From positions 1 to 60,217 of the IMG/VR virus record IMGVR_UViG_3300043427_000906: DNA of 60,217 nt; one strand, written 5' to 3'. The notes below the pieces were generated by a model. The model was not told the origin of the DNA. It made no database searches and saw nothing but the letters and a program-made list of their open reading frames with translations. Positions 54,156 through 60,118 of this stretch are shown one piece after another. The stretch's first letter is position 1; each line of letters starts with the position of its first letter. This DNA is from a virus. The position numbers and the translations under genes were made by a program.

Positions 54156-54346
54156 AGTTTGTTTTTAAATTTAATAATATCTTCTTTTAAAAATTCTAGG
54201 TAGGATAACATATCGTGTAGTTCGTGGTTCTTAATCTCGTCAAGTATTTTCTTTTCTTGATTAAGACCTGCTTCGTAGATACGATGGTCATCACTCATTA
54301 CAAAGTACCTATCGTAATCGATAAGTAGGTTAATTAGTTTCTTCAT
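54152..54346 (-). CDS. Hypothetical helical protein, 64 aa
   Basis: Charged and helical (EIKNHELHDMLSYLEFLKED). ATGA overlaps at both ends. No family recognised. Confidence 0.55.
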   Translation of the reverse strand: MKKLINLLIDYDRYFVMSDDHRIYEAGLNQEKKILDEIKNHELHDMLSYLEFLKEDIIKFKNKL

Positions 54347-54534
54347 AGTTCGGGTAGTTCTTGTAGTTGATTACATTCAATATCGCCGTCATCAAAATAG
54401 ATTACTTCGTAGTAGCCATCGTACTCGTAGTAGTCGGCGGTTCCTGACTTTGGTTCGGTTACTGGGAGTGTGCCTAGATTATTTCCGTAGGCATCTAACT
54501 CCTCAATCATTCTGAGGTTCACTGGTGTCTTCAT
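54343..54534 (-). CDS. Hypothetical acidic protein, 63 aa
   Basis: Acidic and Tyr-rich (YYEYDGYYEVIYFDDGD), a composition shared by several small proteins in this arm. The basis is unknown. One possibility is a DNA-mimic role against a host factor, which is speculative. Confidence 0.5.
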   Translation of the reverse strand: MKTPVNLRMIEELDAYGNNLGTLPVTEPKSGTADYYEYDGYYEVIYFDDGDIECNQLQELPEL

Positions 54535-54535
54535 A

Positions 54536-54694
54536 TTAGTTTAGTTTTAAATAACGTCTCCATCCAACTTGTTTCTCATCTTGTTTTACCAACTCTTCCC
54601 ATAACTGGCGCAACTCTTTGCGCTTGACTTTATCCTTGCAGATTTTATACTCATTCCATATCTGCTCTAGTTGTTCGTCAAGTGTTTTAGGCAT
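54536..54694 (-). CDS. Small charged protein, 52 aa
   Basis: MPKTLDEQLEQIWNEY to YLKLN, helical throughout. It ends 1 base before the next start. No family recognised. Confidence 0.55.
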   Translation of the reverse strand: MPKTLDEQLEQIWNEYKICKDKVKRKELRQLWEELVKQDEKQVGWRRYLKLN

Positions 54695-54698
54695 AGAT

Positions 54699-54932
54699 TT
54701 ATTTTAAGAATACGTATGTCATCCAACTATCTGATAGGTTATCTAACTCTTGGTTGTTAACTGCATCCATATAGTCGGAGATGTCTATTGTAAGAATGCC
54801 CTCTAGGTCTGCGCCAAGATTGAAGAGTGTCTCTTTAATCTCAGATACTTTAGTGAATGTGCATCCTTCTAGATTCTCTAACTTGCACCTATCGATTGTA
54901 TCGACATCGGCGATGATGATAACTGGCTTCAT
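54699..54932 (-). CDS. Hypothetical acidic protein, 77 aa
   Basis: It begins KPVIIIADVDTIDRCKL, so an alpha/beta start, and is acidic overall. No family recognised. Confidence 0.55.
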   Translation of the reverse strand: MKPVIIIADVDTIDRCKLENLEGCTFTKVSEIKETLFNLGADLEGILTIDISDYMDAVNNQELDNLSDSWMTYVFLK

Positions 54933-54955
54933 AGTGTTTAGTTTTTGTAGGTGAA

Positions 54956-55150
54956 TTATTCCCCATCCCAGTGTGATTGTATTACTTCATACTCTCTATT
55001 CTCATTAAGAATATATCCGTGTACATCCGATTCGGTTTCTTTAAACCTTTCAAATGCATACTGATACTGGCTTTCCGTTTTATAATAGTGCCAATCTTCG
55101 TTATGACCATCTGATATTGAGATGGCATACTTTTCAAGGAGTCCATTCAT
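54956..55150 (-). CDS. Hypothetical protein, 64 aa
   Basis: The pattern DWHYYKTESQYQYAFERFKE suggests a small alpha/beta protein. The leader is the common AAACACTATG type. No family recognised. Confidence 0.55.
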   Translation of the reverse strand: MNGLLEKYAISISDGHNEDWHYYKTESQYQYAFERFKETESDVHGYILNENREYEVIQSHWDGE

Positions 55151-55155
55151 AGTGT

Positions 55156-55281
55156 TTAATTTTTATAGGTGAATGTATTGCCATGCATATCTGCCAAGAA
55201 CCATATAGTTCGCTTGTAATCCACATACCCTAAGAATAGAAAGGGTTTGTTGTTGATGTAAATAGTTTGTCCGGACTTCAT
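55156..55281 (-). CDS. Hypothetical protein, 41 aa
   Basis: MKSGQTIYINNKPFLFLGY then IWFLADMHGNTF, a compact beta-type peptide. It lies 3 bases after the stop of the preceding gene and has an AAACACTATG-type follow-on. It is too short for family assignment. Confidence 0.5.
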   Translation of the reverse strand: MKSGQTIYINNKPFLFLGYVDYKRTIWFLADMHGNTFTYKN

Positions 55282-55284
55282 ATG

Positions 55285-55569
55285 TTAAGATTTAAAATAC
55301 ATTTCATCTCTCCAAGTAGGATGAGCCGGAACATACTTACCATCTTTATTCCAAAAACCTAACTCCAATATATCAAAATGGATAGGCTTTACAAATGGTT
55401 CTTCATCAGTATGCTTCTCGTACCAGTTACACCATTCTTCTAAATCAAATCTTTCTGCATCCAATAGATAGCATCTTTCTTTGCCATCATTTTCTAAAAG
55501 GTCTTTCTCGATTACTATACCATTATCATCGGTGGTGATAGTGCCCCAACTTGATTCGATAGTTATCAT
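55285..55569 (-). CDS. Hypothetical acidic protein, 94 aa
   Basis: The start chosen is MITIESSWGTITT after TTTAAAACT. Upstream Mets lie inside the structured element and are rejected. It is acidic (NWYEKHTDEEPF). Confidence 0.6.
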   Translation of the reverse strand: MITIESSWGTITTDDNGIVIEKDLLENDGKERCYLLDAERFDLEEWCNWYEKHTDEEPFVKPIHFDILELGFWNKDGKYVPAHPTWRDEMYFKS

Positions 55570-55587
55570 AGTTTTAAATTTTGATGA

Positions 55588-55635
55588 GGAACTGGTTGCC
55601 ATCGAAGGCCACGGCATATCCGCCAGTTCGAGGGA
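55588..55635 (-). ncRNA. Intergenic minihelix element 1
   Basis: It starts right after the stop at 55636 with CCCTCGAACTGG and ends CCAGTTCCTCATCAAA. The outer stem is AACTGG/CCAGTT. Inside are CGG-ATATG-CCG and GCC-TTCGAT-GGC. It is a looser member of the family, since its second hairpin is only 3 bp. Confidence 0.6.
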
Positions 55636-55950
55636 TTAATATTGAGGGAAGTCAATACCGTACTTGCTTGTGAAATTTATCTGCTCTTCCCTGCTGATGT
55701 AAATATGGATTGGATAGTCCATCATGCCCTTCAATTGGTTCATGTCAAAAATTGTATAGTGTGATTCATCATCCAACTTTAGTCCCATATTTTCTACGCT
55801 TGATAGGTAGAACTGGAGTGCCTTCTTGATAATATCTTTTTGGCCTTGTGGAATTTCAATTCGATTGTTGGATATTTCATTGAACTTAAATTCGAATTCC
55901 CAATCAATTTGATTTGCATCGATTCCTTTGTACGTGATTTTGTAACTCAT
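55636..55950 (-). CDS. Hypothetical protein, 104 aa
   Basis: The start MSYKITYKGIDAN follows the usual AAAACAA leader. The first upstream Met lies inside the preceding RNA element. Mixed strand and helix, no family recognised. Confidence 0.6.
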   Translation of the reverse strand: MSYKITYKGIDANQIDWEFEFKFNEISNNRIEIPQGQKDIIKKALQFYLSSVENMGLKLDDESHYTIFDMNQLKGMMDYPIHIYISREEQINFTSKYGIDFPQY

Positions 55951-55970
55951 TTGTTTTAGGGTTTTGGTGA

Positions 55971-56024
55971 GGAACTGCATCGGTCACGAGCCGATAGTCA
56001 AGCGGTCTTGAGCAGTTCGGGGGA
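55971..56024 (-). ncRNA. Intergenic minihelix element 2
   Basis: It opens one base after the stop at 56025 with CCCCCGAACTGC. The outer stem GAACTGC/GCAGTTC is 7 bp. Inside are TCAAG-ACCG-CTTGA and then ATCGG-CTCGTGA-CCGAT, i.e. a 5-bp arm with a 7-nt loop stacked on the 7-bp stem, exactly acceptor plus T-arm size. It leads into CTCACCAAAA before the next ATG. Confidence 0.7.
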
Positions 56025-56213
56025 TTATATACATAGCCTAATCTCAGAGATTTCAGTACCATCAACTAGCCTTAGACCAATGACTTCATCTACCGAAAAT
56101 TCATATAGGTCTTCAGTCCTATAACCTTCGTGTATCTCAACAACGACTGCATCTTCATCCCTAAAATCTGCTATGGCTTTTTTTAGTTCGCCAATGGTTG
56201 TTATCTTGCTCAT
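56025..56213 (-). CDS. Hypothetical protein, 62 aa
   Basis: It starts MSKITTIGELKKAIADF and is acidic with a small alpha/beta pattern. Followed directly by element 2. No family recognised. Confidence 0.55.
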   Translation of the reverse strand: MSKITTIGELKKAIADFRDEDAVVVEIHEGYRTEDLYEFSVDEVIGLRLVDGTEISEIRLCI

Positions 56214-56233
56214 ATGTTTTTAATTTTATTTAA

Positions 56234-56473
56234 TTAATCTACCCAGTCGGGTAAGCAAAGTTTTCTTTCTACTAATTCTGCACGTATCTTACTCTCATTC
56301 GCCATTAAGAAACTTTCCATACATTCATACTCACCCCTATCGGGATTGTTGTAGGAGGAATTTTCATACTTGGAATAGAGTAACAATAGGTCTTCATAGA
56401 GTAGGTCATACTCATACTGGATACCCACATACGCATTGTATAACTGGGTGAAGAGGAAGAAGGAGTAGTTCAT
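56234..56473 (-). CDS. Hypothetical Tyr-rich protein, 79 aa
   Basis: Tyr-rich helical start (YEYDLLYEDLLLLYSKYE) and a charged end. No family recognised. Confidence 0.55.
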   Translation of the reverse strand: MNYSFFLFTQLYNAYVGIQYEYDLLYEDLLLLYSKYENSSYNNPDRGEYECMESFLMANESKIRAELVERKLCLPDWVD

Positions 56474-56490
56474 AGTGTTTTATTTAAAGG

Positions 56491-56877
56491 TTAATAATCA
56501 TCGTACCATATCTCTTGCCATTCAGAACGTGGACGTATACTCTGACCGGCGGCATTGTAACATTTCCCACAATAACAGTAGCATAGACCTTCACTATCCA
56601 TATCCATCTCAAACCTCTTACCACATTCGCATTCAGCTATAGCCGGAGTAAACCTACTAAACTCTCTTTCTTGTACATATGGTGGTCTAATCGCGCCGAC
56701 CATACCATCAATGCATTGCTGATAGTTGTGCTTGGCATACTCATTTAAGCTATCAACATCAACGTGTCCATACTGGTCACAAGGGAAGGAGAAACCGCCA
56801 TTACTGGAGGTGTCATAGTTCAGCGAATGTTCCACGAAAAATTCTCTTTCGGAATGTTTGATGATTTTTGCGCTCAT
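56491..56877 (-). CDS. Zinc-ribbon protein, 128 aa
   Basis: Four Cys in ECECGKRF and CYCYCGKCY (about residues 85-110) probably bind zinc. The first 80 residues have no recognised domain. It could be a DNA- or protein-binding protein in the early arm. Confidence 0.6.
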   Translation of the reverse strand: MSAKIIKHSEREFFVEHSLNYDTSSNGGFSFPCDQYGHVDVDSLNEYAKHNYQQCIDGMVGAIRPPYVQEREFSRFTPAIAECECGKRFEMDMDSEGLCYCYCGKCYNAAGQSIRPRSEWQEIWYDDY

Positions 56878-56891
56878 AAAAATAGATTTGG

Positions 56892-56957
56892 TTAAGAATT
56901 TTCTATCTCTTCCGCGAGGCGGATTAACTCATCGATTGCTTCTTGTATCTCATCCAT
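56892..56957 (-). CDS. Very short helical peptide, 21 aa
   Basis: MDEIQEAIDELIRLAEEIENS starts in a TAATG overlap with the preceding gene and would form one amphipathic acidic helix. The overlap pattern supports it, the length does not. Confidence 0.4.
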   Translation of the reverse strand: MDEIQEAIDELIRLAEEIENS

Positions 56958-57223
56958 TACCACTCATTTTCGGTGAAGAATTTAATTGAATTTTGGATGC
57001 TACCAGTTGTGCCTTTCTTAATCTCATCACGACTGGGGATGTAGTTACCATAGTAGTCGCGGTGGGATTCTTTTGGTAGGAAACACGCGCCAGTCTTCAG
57101 CATATCCATAGCCGATCGACCAATCGCACCTTCCATCTTCCAAGCAGTACCAGTTTCGATGAGGAACTGCATCTCCGCGTAGCCTTGCTCACGTTGATGC
57201 TTTCTAATTGTTTGGATGTTCAT
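56957..57223 (-). CDS. Hypothetical protein, 88 aa
   Basis: It starts MNIQTIRKHQREQGYAEM. The pattern IETGTAWKMEGAIGRSAMDML suggests a small helical protein, and related proteins occur in many phages, but no name is assigned. It follows element 3b. Confidence 0.6.
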   Translation of the reverse strand: MNIQTIRKHQREQGYAEMQFLIETGTAWKMEGAIGRSAMDMLKTGACFLPKESHRDYYGNYIPSRDEIKKGTTGSIQNSIKFFTENEW

Positions 57224-57242
57224 AGGTTTGAAATTTAGTTAG

Positions 57243-57285
57243 GAACTGCCGGAGGAATCGAACCTCCGTAAGACCATCGCAGTTC
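57243..57285 (-). ncRNA. Intergenic minihelix element 3b, tRNA T-arm-like
   Basis: GAACTGC/GCAGTTC (7 bp) is joined by the 10-nt linker GATGGTCTTA to CGGAGG-TTCGATT-CCTCCG, whose 7-nt loop is a canonical tRNA T-loop. Total 13 stacked base pairs. The same 10-nt linker occurs in element 6. D and anticodon arms are missing, so it is not a tRNA. Confidence 0.75.
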
Positions 57286-57289
57286 TTTT

Positions 57290-57353
57290 GCCGAGCCGAT
57301 AGTGAACACATCTATGTCCTCCTATCCCCACACTATATGTGGTGGCTCTCGGC
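57290..57353 (-). ncRNA. Intergenic three-way element 3a
   Basis: It opens after the stop at 57365 with TCCCCCGAACC. The outer stem GCCGAG/CTCGGC encloses CCACA-TATAG-TGTGG and ATAG...CTAT with ACAT/ATGT inside. Element 3b follows after 4 bases, making a tandem pair. Confidence 0.6.
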
Positions 57354-57364
57354 GGTTCGGGGGA

Positions 57365-57640
57365 TTACTCAATCTCTACTAGTTCACCATCCTTTAGTAC
57401 GTACTGATAGTCATCTTCATCCTCCCATTCAGTCCAATAAGAATCAGTATCGGCTATTAACTCACCATCCTCATCCGTATCTCCCGAATAGACCATATCG
57501 TGCCATTCAGCATCGGTAAATTCTTTATTGAGGCAGTTTTGTGAGCAGTAGTATTCTACACCACCGCCAACTACATAGCCATCATTCATACCACATCCAC
57601 ACTCGGTGCATTTTCTTGCAAATTTCATAGGATTAATCAT
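57365..57640 (-). CDS. Small zinc-finger-like protein, 91 aa
   Basis: Cys pairs CTECGCG (about residues 10-16) and CSQNC (about 32-36) suggest a zinc site. The rest is very acidic (GDTDEDGELIADTDSYW). Start at MINPMKF or, four codons on, MKFARK just after the upstream stop. Confidence 0.6.
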   Translation of the reverse strand: MINPMKFARKCTECGCGMNDGYVVGGGVEYYCSQNCLNKEFTDAEWHDMVYSGDTDEDGELIADTDSYWTEWEDEDDYQYVLKDGELVEIE

Positions 57641-57785
57641 TTAATGAATTAATGTGTTCAATTTCAGCATCATCTAGGTAGATGCAGAGTCCGTTATCTA
57701 GTTTGATGTAGTGGTCACCGGCATCAATTATCTTTTTGCCTACTAGATAATCTTTGGTTTCGGGTGAGATTTTTTCAACTTGCAT
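57633..57785 (-). CDS. Hypothetical protein, 50 aa
   Basis: MQVEKISPETKDYLVGKK, then a small beta pattern DAGDHYIKLDNGLCIYL. ATGATTAA overlap with the next gene. No family recognised. Confidence 0.55.
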   Translation of the reverse strand: MQVEKISPETKDYLVGKKIIDAGDHYIKLDNGLCIYLDDAEIEHINSLND

Positions 57786-57803
57786 AGTTTGTGTTTTGGT
57801 TAT

Positions 57804-58013
57804 TTAGATAATAGTTTTTAGGACTCTATGCCCATAGAAGGCATATTGACCAAATTCTACGTAGTTACTTTCAGCATCAATGCAGTTCGTAACTTTCAAT
57901 AACTTACCTCTTGGAGGTGTGTCTCCTTCTAGGTCTTCAATGTCTAGAACAATGACCTCATCCCCAACTTCTAGGGTGTTGCCATCTACATCATTACAAA
58001 AAAAGTTTTTCAT
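57804..58013 (-). CDS. Hypothetical protein, 69 aa
   Basis: The start chosen is MKNFFCNDVDGN. Upstream Mets would read through element 4. The pattern VGDEVIVLDIEDLEG with later VLK is a small SH3-like barrel type often seen in phage proteins (inference). Confidence 0.6.
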   Translation of the reverse strand: MKNFFCNDVDGNTLEVGDEVIVLDIEDLEGDTPPRGKLLKVTNCIDAESNYVEFGQYAFYGHRVLKTII

Positions 58014-58032
58014 ATTATAGGGGGTTTGGTGA

Positions 58033-58080
58033 GGAACTGAGGGTGGTTTCGCTCCGACTTCGGTCAAACTTCGCAGTCCG
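58033..58080 (-). ncRNA. Intergenic minihelix element 4
   Basis: After the stop at 58086 comes TCCACCGGACTG. GGACTG/CAGTTC pairs (one G-U). The interior has GTTT/AAAC and CCGA/TCGG. The 3' end (ACCACCCTCAGTTCCTCACCAAA) is nearly identical to that of element 5, showing common origin. Confidence 0.6.
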
Positions 58081-58085
58081 GTGGA

Positions 58086-58262
58086 TTAAAATTTAATCCA
58101 TTGTTCTTCCGGAAGGAACTCAAGAAGATTGTCTTTGGGAATAAAGGACAATAATGCCCAAACAGCAGTAGTGTCTCCATCTTCAACATCTTTTAAAATC
58201 TGCTCAATTACTGCATCAATTAATGCTTTTTTTTCTACCATAACTTCAATAGTTGTCTTCAT
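58086..58262 (-). CDS. Small acidic helical protein, 58 aa
   Basis: MKTTIEVMVEKKALIDAV to EEQWIKF. Resembles small phage proteins seen next to replication genes, unnamed. Followed directly by element 4. Confidence 0.55.
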   Translation of the reverse strand: MKTTIEVMVEKKALIDAVIEQILKDVEDGDTTAVWALLSFIPKDNLLEFLPEEQWIKF

Positions 58263-58282
58263 TTGTGTTTTGATTTGGTGAG

Positions 58283-58328
58283 GAACTGAGGGTGGTAACG
58301 AACCACCTTCGCACGTTGCTCTCAGTTC
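58283..58328 (-). ncRNA. Intergenic minihelix element 5, acceptor/T-arm geometry
   Basis: One base after the stop at 58335 comes CCCCCGAACTGAG. AACTGAG/CTCAGTT (7 bp) stacks on GGTGG-TTCGTTA-CCACC (5 bp, 7-nt loop). The 13-nt linker is A-GC-AACGT-GC-GAA. Element 7 has the same linker layout with changed pairs, so the small inner hairpin covaries. The leader CTCACCAAATC and the next ATG follow. Confidence 0.78.
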
Positions 58329-58334
58329 GGGGGA

Positions 58335-58820
58335 TTAAAACTCCCAGTCATAGTGATACTCTGCAACACCGAAGAGGATATTAACCTTATCGAATGACTT
58401 CTTGACTTTAGTCACTCCATCAATCAATCGAAGGTCACCTCTATCATCCCATACGTTAAGTAGCTTCTGCGCATCCCATAACTCCTCTCTAGTGGCGAAA
58501 GAATTGTACCAATCATCGTTGAATACAATCATATTGCACTCTTTCCTCCACGCACGATTGCGGTATACTAAGGTATGCTTGGGGGCAGATAGGTCGGGGG
58601 TAATATCCCACTCTTGATGTCCCATACCTTCGCCTATCGCTTTATGCTTCATCGCTCTAATTACGCACCTCTTACCATCATTAGATACCTCTAGCACCTC
58701 GTAAGGGTATCGGTCGGAATACATTAGCAGAGTAGCACCTTTGCCTACTTCGGGAACGGATGAATTGTTGCCCATTAGGTAGTTGGTGAAGCTACCTTCT
58801 AGTTTTCTTTTTTGTCTCAT
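58335..58820 (-). CDS. Hypothetical protein, 161 aa
   Basis: Beta-rich, with YPYEVLEVSNDGKRCVIRAM (about residues 38-57) and a late WRKECNMIVFNDDW. No family recognised. It lies between elements 6 and 5. Confidence 0.6.
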   Translation of the reverse strand: MRQKRKLEGSFTNYLMGNNSSVPEVGKGATLLMYSDRYPYEVLEVSNDGKRCVIRAMKHKAIGEGMGHQEWDITPDLSAPKHTLVYRNRAWRKECNMIVFNDDWYNSFATREELWDAQKLLNVWDDRGDLRLIDGVTKVKKSFDKVNILFGVAEYHYDWEF

Positions 58821-58839
58821 AGGTTTAAAATTTGATTCG

Positions 58840-58882
58840 TAACTGGGAGGGGAGTCGAACCCCTCCTAAGACCATCCAGTTA
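58840..58882 (-). ncRNA. Intergenic minihelix element 6, tRNA T-arm-like
   Basis: TAACTG/CAGTTA (6 bp), linker GATGGTCTTA, then GGAGGGG-TTCGACT-CCCCTCC (7 bp, canonical T-loop). The stop codon TAA of the gene at 58880-59641 forms part of the 5' strand, so translation termination and folding are linked. Confidence 0.75.
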
Positions 58883-59641
58883 TCCGCATACGAACTCCGG
58901 TATGCTTACTTCAACCCCATTCTCTACGATATCTTTCAGCCAGTTCTTCTCCTTGCCACTCATCAGCAAGGTGAATCCTAATCTCTCTTCGGTTTCTACG
59001 TAGCGCTTGTATAGGTCGGGATTATGCTTAGCCGCTACTTTGATATCACTTTTATTGGACATAATACAAAACACACACGATAGTCGGCTCATACCTAAAT
59101 CGTAGGCATAGTGTCTCTTTTGACCTACTGATTCGATTTCTGCCCATACTTCCTTAACACTCCAGTCAAAAATGGGTAACCAGTCATACCATTCGCGACC
59201 GGCTTTGCTATTGCGTTCACTGATACGGAATGGGATTTGTTTTGCTCGTGCTGATGATTCTTCCGCGCGGATGCCCATACAATTCACGATGATATTTTTG
59301 CCGTTTTCCTTGCACCAGTTACGGATAAATTTCTCAATCGGTTGTCTCTTGAGGTCACTGGTACACTGGCGATAACTGGGGGATGGGAACATACCACGAT
59401 GCTCGACCATCTCAAAGAAAGTTTTTCCGGCACGTACCATATGCGCCTCAATGCCCATTGAATTCTGCTGAACGTGTTCCCAACATCCCTCCCAGTCAAC
59501 TTCGGGTAGGTCTGCGTGGATGATTACCAGTTGGTCGTGTGGAACGACTTTGCTCAAAAATATTTTCATTGCTTGAGAATCCTTTCCACCGGAATCATTG
59601 ATGAAAAATATTGCGCCTCTGTCAATTAATTGCTGAATCAT
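58880..59641 (-). CDS. PAPS reductase-family ATP-pyrophosphatase protein
   Basis: In this 253-residue protein FINDSGGKDSQAM (about residues 13-25) is the SGGxDS PP-loop. CTSDLKRQPI (about 93-102), MGIRAEESSARA (about 122-133) and LSCVFCIM (about 187-194) are blocks shared with PAPS reductase/DndC-like proteins. Family members reduce sulfate or make phosphorothioate or thiolated nucleic acids. Absence of other Dnd genes here leaves the reaction open. It is flanked by elements 6 and 7. Confidence 0.8.
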   Translation of the reverse strand: MIQQLIDRGAIFFINDSGGKDSQAMKIFLSKVVPHDQLVIIHADLPEVDWEGCWEHVQQNSMGIEAHMVRAGKTFFEMVEHRGMFPSPSYRQCTSDLKRQPIEKFIRNWCKENGKNIIVNCMGIRAEESSARAKQIPFRISERNSKAGREWYDWLPIFDWSVKEVWAEIESVGQKRHYAYDLGMSRLSCVFCIMSNKSDIKVAAKHNPDLYKRYVETEERLGFTLLMSGKEKNWLKDIVENGVEVSIPEFVCG

Positions 59642-59659
59642 AAAATTGGGGTTTGGTGG

Positions 59660-59705
59660 TAACTGGGGGCAGTATCGCTCTGCCTTCGGACTTTCCTCCC
59701 AGTTC
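59660..59705 (-). ncRNA. Intergenic minihelix element 7 with 3' ACCA
   Basis: After the stop at 59712 comes TCACCCGAACTGGG. AACTGGG/CCCAGTT (7 bp) stacks on GGCAG-AGCGATA-CTGCC (5 bp, 7-nt loop). The linker is A-GG-AAAGT-CC-GAA. The 3' strand is followed by A-CCA, i.e. like a tRNA discriminator plus CCA end. Together with element 5 it defines a consensus. Confidence 0.78.
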
Positions 59706-59711
59706 GGGTGA

Positions 59712-59795
59712 CTACTTACAAAACTGGTCTTGCAGTAGACCTACAACGTACCCTACTACTAGCAGAGTAACGAAGAGATAGATAACTTGTCTCAT
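59712..59795 (-). CDS. Tiny membrane peptide, 27 aa
   Basis: MRQVIYLFVTLLVVGYVVGLL then LQDQFCK. One hydrophobic helix with a short polar end. ATGA overlap with the upstream gene. Possibly a membrane-acting early protein. Confidence 0.5.
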   Translation of the reverse strand: MRQVIYLFVTLLVVGYVVGLLQDQFCK

Positions 59796-59983
59796 AAGGA
59801 TAAATTTGCTTGTCTACAAATGCGCTCCCATTTTAGGTCTCGGAGCAATTGCTTAGAATCACCGCCAATTTCGTTGAGAATCTGCCTTACCCTATTATGG
59901 GTGGAGATGGTAACCTCAGTACGGCGGATGAGCTGACCATTGGTCTTGGATGTGAATAACGGCATTTTTTTACGCGTTCTCAT
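59792..59983 (-). CDS. Small basic protein, 63 aa
   Basis: Basic, with HNRVRQILNEIGGDSKQLLRDLKWERI as two helices. Could bind nucleic acid. A second Met (residue 7) is an alternative start. In this copy its start directly abuts the shortened 43-aa gene. Confidence 0.6.
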   Translation of the reverse strand: MRTRKKMPLFTSKTNGQLIRRTEVTISTHNRVRQILNEIGGDSKQLLRDLKWERICRQANLSL

Positions 59984-60101
59984 GGGTAGGAGATTTTAAG
60001 ATGATTGAATCGGATTCGAATTTTACTATAGCCCATCCTAAGTACATTAGTTGGGCGGCAAGTTTCTGACCACTGAGGGTGGTTAGGTCGATTGTCTGCA
60101 T
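59970..60101 (-). CDS. Small protein, 43 aa (variant of the 44-aa protein)
   Basis: MQTIDLTTLSGQKLAAQ and onward match the protein at 166-300, but the end is THENA. The last three codons come from the deleted 57-aa gene frame. Confidence 0.6.
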   Translation of the reverse strand: MQTIDLTTLSGQKLAAQLMYLGWAIVKFESDSIILKSPTHENA

Positions 60102-60118
60102 AACTGATTTTTAAATGA

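Noticed and set aside
55971-58328. Rho-independent terminators at the AACTG elements
   Set aside because: The stems are not followed by a U-run. A C/A-rich leader and start codon come next.
57243-58882. Ordinary tRNA genes at the T-arm-like sites
   Set aside because: Acceptor and T-arm are present but there are no D or anticodon arms. Only 10 nt lie between the acceptor 5' strand and the T-arm, so no anticodon can be read.
59660-59705. RNase P RNA fragment, from GAGGAAAGTCCG
   Set aside because: The short stretch equals a conserved RNase P core motif, but the element is only 46 nt with none of the other conserved regions. It is probably coincidence.
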